From Endothia cerciana (Eukaryota; Ascomycota; Sordariomycetes; Diaporthales; Cryphonectriaceae): DNA of 64,000 bases. Where the stretch lies: assembly GCA_026119935.1 (NCBI GenBank), contig JALRMH010000013.1, positions 372,001 through 436,000 of the forward strand. The letters run 5' to 3'. The notes below the pieces were generated by a model. It worked only from the letters and a program-made list of their open reading frames with translations, did no database searches and was not told where the DNA came from. The position numbers and the translations under genes were made by a program. Positions 11,595 to 22,599 of this stretch are shown piece after piece. Each line of letters begins with the position of its first letter. The stretch's first letter is position 1.

Positions 11595-12810
11595 ATGCAG
11601 TTCGATGCTATTGTCGTAGGCGGAGGAATCTGGGGCGACTCCGCACGTCAGTGCTTCCAGGAACGAGGTTTCTCCGTTTGTTCGATCGATGACGACGCAC
11701 ACGGGGCATCCGACGACGCCGCGAGAATCATACGCGCGGAGTACTCGGACCCGGCATATCGACAACTGGCCGGGTGCGCTCTCGATTGTTTCAGAAAGCA
11801 GGACCCGTATACGAAATTCTACCATGAAACTGGCTGGTTCCTCATCCATAACGCCGAACATGGCCAGCAGGAAAGCATTCCTGCAGGCGCGGAACGAGTT
11901 TCGGCGTTGGCTGTACTGCGCATGTTTCCTGGGGCCCATGTCAGCGACGACGCAACTATTACAACAACAAACAGCGCCGGCTGGGTTGAAGCTGGCCCTC
12001 TTCACAGGGCGTTGAAAGGCAGTGGACCCTCTGTTCATGGGAAAGTAACCGGCCTTCTCTGGGATGGCACAACCTGCTGTGGTGTTCACATAGGCGAAGG
12101 GAAAATCTATGGAAAGCAGGTGGTACTAGCAGCAGGGTGGAGAACCAACGAGCTCCTCCGTCTTCAAGGGCTACCGCTGATGGCGTATGATGTTGTCGGG
12201 GTGGCGGTGCTGGGTATCCAGCTGAGCGAGGAACAGTACAACCGATATAAAGATGTAAAGATCATATGCGATCCTGGGCAAGGTAGGCGTCAAGAACCCA
12301 TGAAACTTATAGAAACTGACTGTTCTGGCCCCAGGCGAGATCCTCCCCCCGACCACCGACAGGATTCTCAGAATCAATAACCCAAGGTCTTTCCTCTTCG
12401 ACCACGATACCGTCACGCCCCCGACCGTCACGTCGTCGCACCTCTGCTTTGACGAGACGCGGAGGTTCCTCAAGAAGTACTGCCCAGATCTTTCGGAATG
12501 TCCTACCGTAATGGCCAGGATTTGCATGTAAGTCCATCCCCGCAAGACTGTATGAGCCCTACTGAACGTCCGCAGGGACGCTCTTACAAGGGATCAATCC
12601 TTTTACATCCAACGGGTAGAGGGTTGCTCTCAACTGGCCTGCGTCGGAGGGGGTTCATTCCACTCATGGAAGTTTCGGCCCGTCTTACCCAACCTGATTG
12701 CTTCTCGGCTGGTATCGCCTCCAGGCAAGGACGAGGCGTGGCATGCGCTATTGCAGACGCAATACCCGAAGCACGCAGGCGTGGTCCCTGCGAGACGTTG
12801 GAAGGAGTGA
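11595..12810 (+). CDS. FAD-dependent amine/amino-acid oxidase (DAO fold, fructosyl-amine/sarcosine oxidase-like)
   Basis: Flavin-dependent oxidation of a secondary amine or N-substituted amino acid is expected from the fold; the substrate is unknown. Three exons: 11595-12282, 12335-12527 and 12576-12810, with donors GTAGGC and GTAAGT and acceptors CCAG and GCAG. Phases agree and give 371 aa. The N-terminus has the Rossmann motif VVGGGIWG (residues about 7-14), then ASDDAARIIRAEYSDPAYR, typical of the fructosyl amino acid/pipecolate/sarcosine oxidase group. The C-terminus has VEGCSQLACVGGGSFHSWKF, the family's second FAD-contact region. It is short for the family (often about 430 aa) but shows no break. 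It stands beside a decayed PKS fragment on the opposite strand, so it may be a survivor of an old cluster. Confident in fold, not in substrate. Confidence 0.8.
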
Positions 12811-13254
12811 GATTGATTGCTCTGCTACCCGAGGCTGGTGTGGAATACTGGAAAGGACCCTCTCAAACCACCCGCGTTGCACGTCACCGTTGAGTGTTCC
12901 CCCCCCTTGCCATTGCCTCAACAAGCCTACGACTTGCATGGTCTGGGCAATATTCTGTACGCCGTCAGTACCCGGCTAGAATGCGTTACATGCGAAGACA
13001 AACTTGCGCTTTTTCTCAGCCCTTCGCTTTGAACCCGCATCATACGCCCGGCGGGAGCATTGGCAGTACTGTCCTCGCACACCAGAGAACACACTGCAAT
13101 GCTGAAGAGAGGATCCATGGCCGAGCACAATGGAGTTTCCGGCCGTAGGCAGCCCAAGCAACAGCTTGCCGGGTACTCCGGCTCTGGAGCGGATCGCCAC
13201 ATGGTTTCGCGTGAATCTCAGTGACTGTTCCTGCCTGCTTTTGTTCCCGTAGGG
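12811..13254. other. intergenic; possible extra PKS-relic sequence on the minus strand
   Basis: A minus-strand frame near 13100-13180 reads GKLLLGLPTAGNSIVLGHGS, which faintly resembles the start of a PKS thioesterase domain. It would lie in the right place downstream of the relic at 13255-15349, but it is too short and broken to annotate. Confidence 0.25.
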
Positions 13255-15349
13255 TCATTCAAGGGATCTAAGGAGGGGATCCAGCGTCGTTCCCGGTCTA
13301 GCGCCCCCTGATGCTGTTGAGAATGCCTTGTCAAACATTTTCTCTGGTCTCGTCACAGGAAGTCTGGTCATACGGCAGCCAGTGAACATCGCAACAAGCT
13401 GGCCTTTGGAGGAGCACACGAAGACGTCCCCAATAGTTTGTTGCGGGTCATCTGTGCAACTGAAGCTGGCGTACACCCTCCATGTCGAGACATTGTTCGC
13501 ACTAAATGTGGGAGAGGTCACAGCCCCATGCATTCCCACCATCACCGCGACGACGTCTTTGTTCTGCATCGCCTCACTGGTGTTTAATGATGAGACCCAC
13601 GACGTGGACTGCAGTGTCCACTGCGACCGCGTCACACATCTTCCATGCCGCAACTCTGTCATCACGATGCGGCTGTTTGCCGGGGAGCTTAACCGCGGCA
13701 ACAGCTTCATGTGCGCCTATTCCTATGCATTGTATCCCCTTGGAGAGATGATCATACTCCACGGCTCTCTCGAAGAGCTTGTAAGCGCCATCACATTGCA
13801 ACTTCTCAGTTCCGGGACTGCTGACAAGGCGCTGCGTTTGTGCGGCCACAGGACGCTCAAAGCCCTCAAGCATGCCAGGGTCTTCTGCGAAAGAGATGAC
13901 ACCGTCTGCATGAGACTTCTCGCCCGGCTGGACTCCGCTTATGGCCCATATCGTCGAGATCACGGTTGAGATCCAGCCTTTGCGAGAGTCAGGAGCTCCC
14001 TGTAGACGTGGTAGCACTTCGCCCTGGGGTTCGAGGCCCAGGGGGGACCGAACATTGAATTCTTCGAACACCAAGTTTCTGTGGCTGGAGACACCCTGGG
14101 ATTCCATCTGTATCTTGATCTCGGAGAAGCAAGAGAATCGCCATGGCTGCACACTCCATATACAATGGAGCAGGACACGACAGGGGACGTGAACACACCA
14201 CGTGGCCTCCGACAATACTGCGGTAGCGTGGACTCTTCGTGTGAAGAATGAACTCGGCATATCCGGTCCGAGAACCGGGAACATCTCTTCTCGAGACAAG
14301 AGGTGGCAACGTTGGTTCCAGCGGGACACCCCCGAAAACCCCCAGTGCTTCAGGAAGACCCGTTCTTTTCCAGAAACCGGTTATCACGTCGGTGATGGCA
14401 TCAGTGGGACGGGCGCGATTTTGTGACTTGACAGGCTGAAAAAGGTGCGCCTCGGGCTGGTGGCACGACTTTTTGGCCATGGATGTAACAGGCGTGTTGA
14501 TCCCAGCCTCTCTAGCCACACGCATGCCCCCAGGTCTTTCGCAATTCTTCGGATAGCCTTGTGGAAGAAAACAGGCTTCCGGGCATGTGCGGCAGAATAC
14601 TGATCATGAAAGCCCGCGCTGCCGGATTCTGTGCAGGTATAGAGAGGAATTTGAGGCTTCTTCCACGTCGGCGATCCCGAAATCTCTGTCAGGTCAGATA
14701 CTATGGGCTTCGTCAGGGCCGAGTGGAAACCGTGGCTGGTGCTCAGACGTTGCGACCGGATTGCCTGGAACATTGGCTGGGATCGCAGGATATTCTCCAC
14801 CTGGGCAATTGAGCGTTCTGGGCCTGACGCAACGAGAGAGGCTGGTCCATTGAAACAGGCAACTTCCATCCCACGTGTCGTGGTGTCTGAGTCTGAAGCT
14901 GTGGTGGCGTCCTCTTTTGCAGAGATCCTTGCAGATTCATCGATGGTGCACTCCAGAGCAATCATAGAACCCTCTTCAGGACCCCAGTCCTTCTCTATCA
15001 ATTCACCTCGAGTTGCAATGAGCTTGATACCGTCTGCCAAGGGAAGGACACCAGAAACAACAAGAGCGGTAAGTTCACCAAGGCTGTGGCCTATAATGGC
15101 ACGCGGCTGCACGCCAGAGTCCAGCCAGCACCGGGCACACGCGCACTGGACTGTGGACATGCCGCACTGCAGGGTTACAATGTTCTCAATGGCCATTTCC
15201 TGGAAGATGGCTGGAAGAAGTGATGCGTTGGTCAGCCTGCGGAATTCGGCATCGCATGTATCAATATAGAACCGCAAGATGGGGAAGGCGTCGTAAAGGG
15301 GTTTTGAAAGACCGATGATCTTGCCCGTCTGACCGCTGAATGCGAGCAC
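13255..15349 (-). pseudogene. polyketide synthase fragment: acyltransferase plus product-template/DH-like region
   Basis: Reading down the minus strand, 15349 to about 14540 encodes an acyltransferase that begins FSGQTGK, with the catalytic motif GHSLGE and ALVVSGVLPLADGIKLIATR. This resembles the malonyl transferase of non-reducing or partially reducing fungal PKSs. Next, in other frames, come SPRYRSIVGGHVV with CPAPLYMECAA (about 14230-14150), FERAVEYDHLSKGIQ and GKQPHRDDR (about 13780-13660). Then, after a one-base shift near 13590, NTSEAMQNKDVVAVMVGMHG, GDVFVCSSKGQLV and MTRLPVTRP. These fit a product-template double hotdog. At least three frame breaks are visible. No ketosynthase lies upstream and no clear ACP downstream, so this is a truncated dead fragment. 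Confidence 0.65.
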
Positions 15350-16637
15350 GATAGGCAGGTTTCACAGCAACTTGGTATTTAGGTAGGGCTGATACGCTGT
15401 ACCGCGGGGTGACGTCGCTGTTGTACACAGCTTGCGATGTATAGACAATTTCTGACCCAGTGGATACTTAGGACCGAATGTCGTCTGCGATTTGTTGTCC
15501 TGTGAGGGCACAAGCGAAAATGATAGTGTAATCCAGAACCACACAAGCCCCCTGTCAAAACGACGAGGAGCCTCGAGATGACCATTTTGTGAACACTAGG
15601 ATGGAATGTAAGGTACAAAAGAAAAACAGAAAAAACAGAAAAAACCCTGACGAAACAATGATAATTCGATAGGTGGCTCACGAGATGGCGGGTGATAGTA
15701 TCTCGAAGTTGAAGCGCCCGGAACGTGAACACGAAGAAAGAAAAATCCGTTGATACGAGTTATGTATGCCCAGTGCACCAACGTTTCCAAGGTCGATACG
15801 CCAGTCAATTTTAGGAGTCAATTTCCGACCCCATCTCCCTCACAAATATACGAGGGAGATCGTTGAACTTGGAAAAGGGGGGGCGGTTTCAACAGAAAGA
15901 GCAGAGATTGCTCGCTACATCCTCTGATATGGCTAAGGCTCATGAGTAGACACCTCGCCATAGTCTGGGGACACGTACGGCGGCCTTGCGACATTGTAAA
16001 TTTACCCCGGCGAATGCCTGATCGTGAGCGGCCCCCAAGAACAACATTCAGAGAGTACATGCATGCTCAACATTCCTTATAGACACCAGATCCTGCAAGT
16101 ATTCACAAACTGCTGAAGAATGACCGGGAACATGCCTCGATGCCACATGTTCAGACCTTGTGAAGTCGCACTACAGGACGAACGTAATTATGCAGCACGT
16201 TGGGGGCGTTGTATGGATTATGGCGGCTGACACGGTCTCAAAAGTCAGAGGCTCTTTGGACCACAAGGGCCGAGTGTGACCACCACTTGTGTCCCTCACC
16301 TGTCTCGCGGGCGCCAGCCAGAGCAACACAGCCGTCAGTAGGATAGCCCGAGACGCCAAACTGCATCGAGGCGTTAGCTTCGTCCTGGACCTTTGGGCAA
16401 GATATTAATCCTGGAGCAGGGTCTTTCCTTCATCAACATGTTTATACCAGTGTATGTCACTCCCAGGAGCTTAGCTTTAGTTTAGCGGCATTACTTCACC
16501 GTAGGAAAAGAACACTCCGTAGCCCCCAACAGGACCATGTCTGTGGAGGGCAGGACGCTTCCAGTTTCCCTATCTATCTAGCAGATCATGCATCCACTAT
16601 CTCGTATTAGCCTCTTGGTTATGTGTTATTGTGAGAC
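15350..16637. other. no gene recognised
   Basis: No ketosynthase sequence was found on the minus strand upstream of the PKS relic. Frames are short and low-complexity. Nothing else identified. Confidence 0.4.
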
Positions 16638-17406
16638 ATGCCCTTTCAAAGAGCCCGTCGCGAGACCACCCTGCCACCCTCCACCACGGGTGCCGAGAAG
16701 CTGAAGTCAGTCGTCTGCGACAACTTTGAGAGCTACCCTGATAGCGTCAAGAAGGCTCTCCATGACGTGGATGCCTGCATCTGGTAAGGGCCCTCTTGAC
16801 CATGCTATAAATCATGTCCTAAGCACTGAGATCTTGCCGGAGTACAGGACAATTTCTGTAACGCCGATGAAGCTCAAGGTCACTGCCCTGGGAAGAGACG
16901 GTCAAGGTTTCCAGGGACTACGCAGTCACGGCCGTTGAGACTCTGGCAAAGCTCCCCCGCAAGCAAGCCCAACCACTTCGCTTCATCTATATGAGTGGTC
17001 ACTCTGCTCCTCGCGAGAGGACTAAGCAGATGAAAAGTCCTAGATGATAATGGCATGATGGAGTGTGGCTTCTTGCGCGTGCGTGTTGCTAGAGCGGCAG
17101 TTCCTTTCTCTCAAGGTGTGATTACACGTTGCTGACAGGGGCGTCCAGGGCGAGGCTGAATCCCGCATCCTGGCATACGCTGAACAGTCGAATGGGATGG
17201 TGCAGGCCCAGATTGCCAGGTCCGGCTTCATTAGTGCCCCAGGCAAGGTGGATCCTAAAGTCCCAGGGCTGCCGACGATTGAACCTCAGGATATCTCAGC
17301 AGCCTTGCTGGATCAAGCCATCGAGGGGTTTGAGAAGGATACCCTGTTTAGCGATGACATGACCAGCATTGGACAGAAAGCGCGGGGTGCACAGCCTCAT
17401 GCCTAA
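16638..17406 (+). pseudogene. NAD(P)-binding epimerase/NmrA-like protein, frameshifted and N-terminally truncated
   Basis: Family pattern (recognised by eye): atypical short-chain dehydrogenase. The first block contains CDNFESYPDSVKKALHDVDA then CIW, with a GTAAGG...CAG intron (about 16784-16846) leading to TISVTPMKLK. A one-base shift then changes the frame to LPWEETVKVSRDYAVTAVE, LAKLPRKQAQPLRFIYMSGH and APRERTKQMKSP. Another shift follows (NGMMECGFLR). After a second intron the last block reads GEAESRILAYAEQSNG, IARSGFISAPGKVDPKVPG and DISAALLDQAIEGFEKDTL to the TAA. The Gly-rich Rossmann start expected upstream is missing. At least two frame breaks inside well-preserved sequence suggest recent inactivation or sequencing error. 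Confidence 0.55.
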
Positions 17407-17975
17407 TTGCTGAATTAACGTATTAAAAGGGTCCATGTACGGTATTCTCTTCGATTTCGCGCTTGGAATGGAGTTCTTGAGAACCTACCATAGGTTGCAC
17501 ATCGACGTAGTTACCCTAGAACCCGAAATTCAGCACGCATGCAAGTGATAACATTACCTTTGCTGATGGCAACGAGCTTGTAAGACAATTTTCTGAGATG
17601 TACTGTAGAGCGGGTCACCCGTTGCCCACTACTTACATCGTGGATGGCAACGCGATCCGGTTTGCTAGAAGGCCCTACCCCCCATTTCCCCTCGGGATCC
17701 TGAGTGGAAGAGACCAATAGGGGTTTCCTCTAACTGCGGCATAGGTACGTTTGATCTCATATAATCATCATAAATTAATAGTACAGCTAGCTCTTGTGAA
17801 CCATGTAGTTGCAGTTTTTTTTACTCTAAACAAATGCACCTTCCTTGTTCCCTCATCATACGCTCACTGCTCTTGAGGCCACTGAGAGCTACTCGGGGAC
17901 TTTAGTTCAGATTATCACTCACACGATACCTGAGCAGCACATTCTATCACTCAAGGAAGCCAAGGACCAAAAGCC

Positions 17976-18561
17976 ATGAGCACAGAAATCGCAGCTGCCG
18001 TTCGGCCAGGTGATCGTGCTCCAGACATTATCACCGTGGCGATTGTCGGCATCACGATATCGACCATCGCTGTGATCCTTTCGATTATGGTCGCGTGCTT
18101 TAACTGCCAAGTTGAGTTTCTGGTGGGATGACTGGTTCATCCTCACGACCACCATTTCCTCGCATGGCTTTCAAGGTCTCGGCATAGCCTGGACCAGCTT
18201 TGGCCTAGGCAAGCACACCGAATCAGTCTCATTTTCCGATGTCGTGCCTGGGAATTACATGAGCCATGCCTCGATCACTCTCTATGCTGTATGCATCTGG
18301 CTGATCAAGCTCAGCGCACCTTTGTTGTTCGCTCGCATATCTGGACAGTCACACACCTTCCGCAGAACTCTCTGGGTATTGGGGATATGCGTGAGCGCAT
18401 GGTTTGTCTGTACGGCTATTGCGCCCTGGTTCAACTGCATACCCGTCAGGAAGACCCTCGGACCGTTTGGACCGGGCATCTGCTTTGACCGCATGCCGTG
18501 GTACCTGGCCTCGGCACTTATCAACGCATGTCTGGATCTAACGATAAGCAGTGATCAGTGA
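17976..18561 (+). pseudogene. rhodopsin-like integral membrane protein, truncated and frameshifted
   Basis: An ATG at 17976 opens a frame with one membrane helix (ITVAIVGITISTIAVILS). Then a one-base shift near 18095-18110 is needed to enter LSFWWDDWFIL, the typical motif of the fungal rhodopsin-like membrane family. The following 130 codons encode further helices, with the Cys-containing APWFNCIPVRKTLGP loop. The frame stops after LASALINACLDL, about half way through the usual seven helices. Beyond it lies unrelated repeat-like DNA, so the 3' half is lost. An intact relative is at 45364-46622. Confidence 0.55.
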
Positions 18562-19562
18562 TTCATTAATATAGAATAGGACAAATGGATTCAGGTGCGC
18601 CATCGAAGAAAGAAAAGAAAGCCGGCAACCTAGATAACTACATGGACGGGCCCCCTGGCCATGCGTGTTTTTTTCTTAGTCCTTCATTCCATCCCTACCA
18701 CCACCACCACCACCATCACTGTTGTTGCGACAGCCTTCGAACATTCACATCATCGCTGCACCGGCCCACTGTCCTCGGCTCCCCACGACCTGTTCACGCG
18801 CGGCCAGCACCAGCTCTACAGGCTTCTACCTGTCGGCTACGGCCAACAGAAGACCCTGGGTGCCGGCTTCAGGGCATACCGGCAATCGTGGCGCGACGTG
18901 GCTGGGCTGGGTGCACGCAAGATGCTATGCTGTCGTAGTATCTGGTCGATTCCCTAGTTTTCCAACCTGCCACCTTCCTCCTAAACGTCTCTTGCTACAG
19001 GTCTGCTGCCTTCAGAGTCAAGGCTGCTCTGCTCTCCGAAAGAAGCCTGGGCGGGTGGGATCCTGAGCTAGACCTCAGGGGCTCCTCCTCCTCCTCTGCC
19101 GTTCTCCGGTGCTAACAATCATTCCCTAGTGTCACAGATCCGACATACCAACGGTACAACATCATGGCCAGCTGCTCTTCACCCCTGGCAACATCTGCGA
19201 CCGGCTCTGGGACTACAACGAATCCAAATACCCCATGTTCTGTTGACGAAAGTGAACGCAAACCCTCTTTAGAACCAAACCAGGCGGCTGTGAACAGTTT
19301 GCAGCCCGGCCAAGACGATTCAACTTCGGGAGGGGATAGAGAGGCCAGTATCTCATCGCCCTCATCATTGTCATCGGACACTTTCACATTCGCGAGCACA
19401 TGACATCCAGCAAACATGGCCCCAGAAACTGAAAATCACAACATCAGCCCTAGTATCCTGGCAGCCTCTCTGTCACCTAGGGAATATTAAATTGGATATC
19501 AACTGGGCTCCAAGTGGCAGCACTGGCAGCGTCTTCTTCCAGGCTTCACGCGGGCCTGCACC
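18562..19562. other. no gene recognised; CAC microsatellite and dispersed repeat word
   Basis: Contains a (CAC)n run at 18697-18715. The word GAGTCAAGGCTGCTCTGCT plus GAAGCCTGGGCGGGTGGGA near 19016-19060 matches 1916-1970 and, in part, 28872-28905. A 79-codon Ser/Thr-rich frame at 19164-19403 has no identity. Confidence 0.45.
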
Positions 19563-20174
19563 TTGAGGGTGGGCCTAGTCTCCGCCGGGATGGTCGTGTT
19601 AGCGTTTATATCTTTATCTGCCCAGAGCGCGCCCGCCAGCTTTTATTCGATGCACAGCCCCTATAAGAAGCCCTTTGGGACTAACACTGTAGCCTTTACC
19701 TTCAATATGAATAGGGCGCCTGCCCTGGTTCTTCCGAAGAACTATGACAATCTTGGCCTGGGGGCCGAAGAAGTGATGAGATCTCTACGCGAGCTTGCCA
19801 AACAGCTGTCCTTCACCATTTATACATCGTTACAACCTAGGGCAGTACCGGTGGCTCGGATAGAGCAGCTATGCAAAACTGTTACGGACCGGAAGCTTTC
19901 AACCATCTTGGCCTGTGCAACCTTAAGCAGACTATACCGAGGCCAAGGTGCACAGGTCCTTGAGGGGGGCAGTCTATCTGCGCCTGACGCTAATGCTGAT
20001 GCTGATGCCGACAACACTGTTTTCTCAAACCCACCTGCTTATGAGGACGCTGGTCTGCGTCCCCTGCCTGCGCCTCTTCCGAGTAAGTACTTATTGCCCC
20101 TTATCCAGCATCTCCGGCGACTAGCACACCATCAGTCGATGGAATCGGCCAGCGACTCTGGCGATTCCTGCTGA
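19563..20174 (+). CDS. hypothetical protein, fragment of the same family as the relic at 2.1-3.1 kb
   Basis: A 203-codon open frame. The first ATG inside it is at about 19590 (MVVLAFISL). It reads SFYSMHSPYKKPFGTNTVAF, LVLPKNYDNLGLGAEEVM, VPVARIEQLCKTVTDRKL, TLSRLYRGQGAQVLEG and FSNPPAYEDA. The RGxGxxVxEG then PPAYxxx order is shared with 2107-2784. A GTAAGT donor after APLPS (20092) probably marks the end of the exon; no coiled-coil C-terminus is found beyond it. It is either a 5' part of a truncated gene or a complete short variant. Function unknown. Confidence 0.45.
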   Translation: MRVGLVSAGMVVLAFISLSAQSAPASFYSMHSPYKKPFGTNTVAFTFNMNRAPALVLPKNYDNLGLGAEEVMRSLRELAKQLSFTIYTSLQPRAVPVARIEQLCKTVTDRKLSTILACATLSRLYRGQGAQVLEGGSLSAPDANADADADNTVFSNPPAYEDAGLRPLPAPLPSKYLLPLIQHLRRLAHHQSMESASDSGDSC

Positions 20175-20177
20175 AGA

Positions 20178-20345
20178 GCTGGATATATAACCACAGTCAT
20201 TACCACCATTAGATGGATCTTGTACATGGCTCTTCAGTCGTCGATCTAAGTTCTAAGTACACAACACACTTGGAAGCCCCAAAGGCAGTGAACACTTGCA
20301 TTCAGACTTTAGTTACGTTTCCGTATTCAAGGCCTATACTTGGCA
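20178..20345. repeat. promoter-like module shared with 37525-37690
   Basis: GGATATATAA, then CATTAGAT, TTCAGTCGTCGATCTAAGTT, ACACTTGCATT and GTTTCCGTATT occur in the same order and similar spacing at 37525-37690. The TATA-like start suggests a shared promoter, 5' leader or LTR of a multi-copy element. No coding frame follows. Confidence 0.5.
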
Positions 20346-20582
20346 CCGCTCTTGTCAGCATAAACCCCTTTGAGATACTTTGGAATCCCCGGATTACTGC
20401 AGTGCTCATTACACCGGCTATCTAGGAGACAGTAGTAGATTACGTGTGCCAATAGTACTGTTCCTGTAGCAGAAAACGGAAGGTTCTGCTAATATCGTGT
20501 ATTTTATTCGTGTGTTCCTCTACAAGGAAGGAAGGAAGGCAGGGCTAGGGCCTGCCAGTCAGAAGTTGGAGGTAGTCCGAGC

Positions 20583-22562
20583 CTACAACATGCTAAGCAC
20601 ATAAGTGCCTTGACCACGCGCCTCGCCCAACGCCGCTTCGATGCTCTCCAGTACCTCTGGGACAGGGGAGAGGAAGTATAACATGCTGATGGCGATCTCT
20701 CCCATTTCGGAGAGATTGACGGGCTCCTCTATTGGGTGCGTGGGAGGCTCGAGGCCGCCCCAGAGTACACCAATCGGGCTGGCACGCGCGTCGAAAACCA
20801 ATGCGCCGGAGTCGCCTCGGGCAGCGAAGCTACCTGCAAAGCGTTGGGCGTCTAGGATGGCGACTTCCTTCGACTCGACGACATTGATGCCGTTCAGAGT
20901 GGGCAGTTCCAGCCGCAAATGAATTTCGAAGGGGCTTAGATTGCCAAATGTAGTTCCGGTAGCGTAGCCGCGCTTGAACACCTAGTTCTGAGCCGAGGCG
21001 GTGGGCCAACTATACTTGAGAGTCTTGAGATGCGTAATGGTTGGCGCAGCAGGAGCCTAGCAGTTGAGGTATATGATTAGGTCATAGTCTGCTGCCAGCA
21101 GATTGATTAAGCTCGACTCACATTAGACATCGTCTCAGATGGGTTATCAGACAGCCGTAAAGGATCGATCAAGGCCAGGCCCCAATCCAGCAAGTGGCCA
21201 CAGGGGGACTTCTGACCTAGCCCAGAGCTGCAGAGGACGCTCCCAAGGTGGCGGTTAAACTGACCAGCCACCTTCAGCCGGTCTTTATCCTCATTATCTC
21301 GGCCTGAAAGGTTGCACAGGACAGTTGAGGGGCCCTCAGGGCCAAAAAGGTTAGGGGCGTTCTTCGTGCTTAGGAACTTGTACCAGGCTTCATGATCGGC
21401 AGACGATGGGCTCTCTACAGATGCACCTTGGAGGGGCTCTTCTGGAGACAGCTTGATAGACATGCTCGTCTCTAGGATAGGCTATCAGCAATAGTACTAA
21501 GGAGAACCGTATTATAACGTACCAGAAAGGACATGATGGCAGGTGAGGGCCAGATAGTGGGTTTGCTTCTCGGGAAGAAGCTCCAGCTTCAGGCACATTC
21601 CCAGCGACCCGGTACTCTTGAGAGAGGAAAGTCCAATGCTTGAGCCAAGGTGGGGAGTCTGTCGATAGGTATCATAGAAGGAAGGGCCAGTCCGAGGGCA
21701 TGTTCCACCGCTGTCTTGGAGCAACTTCAACTGGGCCTCGATGACTTCGACGGCGACGTCATGACAGTTGAATCTATATAGCGTGAGCCAAACTTTTCTC
21801 GAAATTAAGAGAGGATATAAACAGAGAGAGAGGGGGGGAGGGAGGGGTGGAAGTGGTACAGCCTATTTGAAGGACAGCGTGGAGCCAGGTCTTGAAAACA
21901 TACCTCCCCAAGATAGCCACACAGTGACGCACAATAGCCACGGCACGATCAACAGTTGTAGAATCAGGATACAAGCAGATGACAACCGTGACCTGTCCAG
22001 CAGCATCGCCATTCTTAGGCAAGACGTGATCGCCGTTCGGGTGGTGTGTCAGTACGCGGAAGACGTGGAACAGAGACTAGCGGTCCCCGCCAACAAGCGC
22101 GCGAATCTGCTCTGAGATAGAGCTACCCTGGATGTCGTCTTGGCTGTCCCAGACGGCTTCGATATGGTGGTTGCCGAGATTGGCGGAAAGAGAGCGGGGG
22201 AGACGCCAGGTCCAAGGCAAATTCGACGCGCCGCTGCCTGACACCGGTGACGAAGCTGGGGGGGCATAGCGGGCGAGAAATCCCTTGACCCCACCTCCCT
22301 TGACGACCTGAAGCTGATCCTGATGCGGCATCTTCAAAAGTGCCCGCAAACCTGTGGAGACACTGGTGGTGGTGGTGATGGCGGTGGAGGTGGTGGTGAC
22401 GGTGGTGGACGACGACGACGAAGCTAATTTTAAAGCTATCTTGAGCACGTGTTCGGTGTTTTGTTGCCCCGGTGCTAACCGAAGGACTTCTAGAGCTGGT
22501 TTGTGGAATGATGACGTCAAAGAAATCCCATTGCCAAATTTTTGCAACCCACCTACTGTCAC
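20583..22562 (-). pseudogene. trypsin-like-fold hypothetical protein broken by two in-frame TAG codons
   Basis: The minus-strand model has introns at 21774-21903 (GTATGT), 21472-21522 (GTACGT) and 21057-21121 (GTGAGT), all with TAG acceptors and matching phases. The protein runs from a Ser/Thr-rich N-terminus through HHIEAVWDSQDDIQGSSISE, PNGDHVLPKNGD, LKLLQDSGGTCPRTGPSFYD and a putative catalytic-His region LALTCHHVLS. It continues through LLDWGLALIDP to RGDSGALVFDARASPIGVLW, a GDSG serine motif. The frame is intact except for TAG at 22077-22079 (between VGGDR and SLFHVF) and TAG at 20982-20984 (before VFKRGYATGTT). Each could be one C-to-T change from CAG. The protease fold is inferred from the His and GDSG regions only. 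The start at 22562 is uncertain. Confidence 0.6.
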
Positions 22563-22599
22563 AGATTAGATAGGGGGTTGGCGCCAACCCCATCCCTGA

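Noticed and set aside
14020..14040. GGTTCGAGGCCC, and the similar GGTTCGAGGCC near 38462, as tRNA T-arm candidates
   Set aside because: No matching D-arm, anticodon arm or acceptor stem at the right distance; the first is inside the PKS relic.
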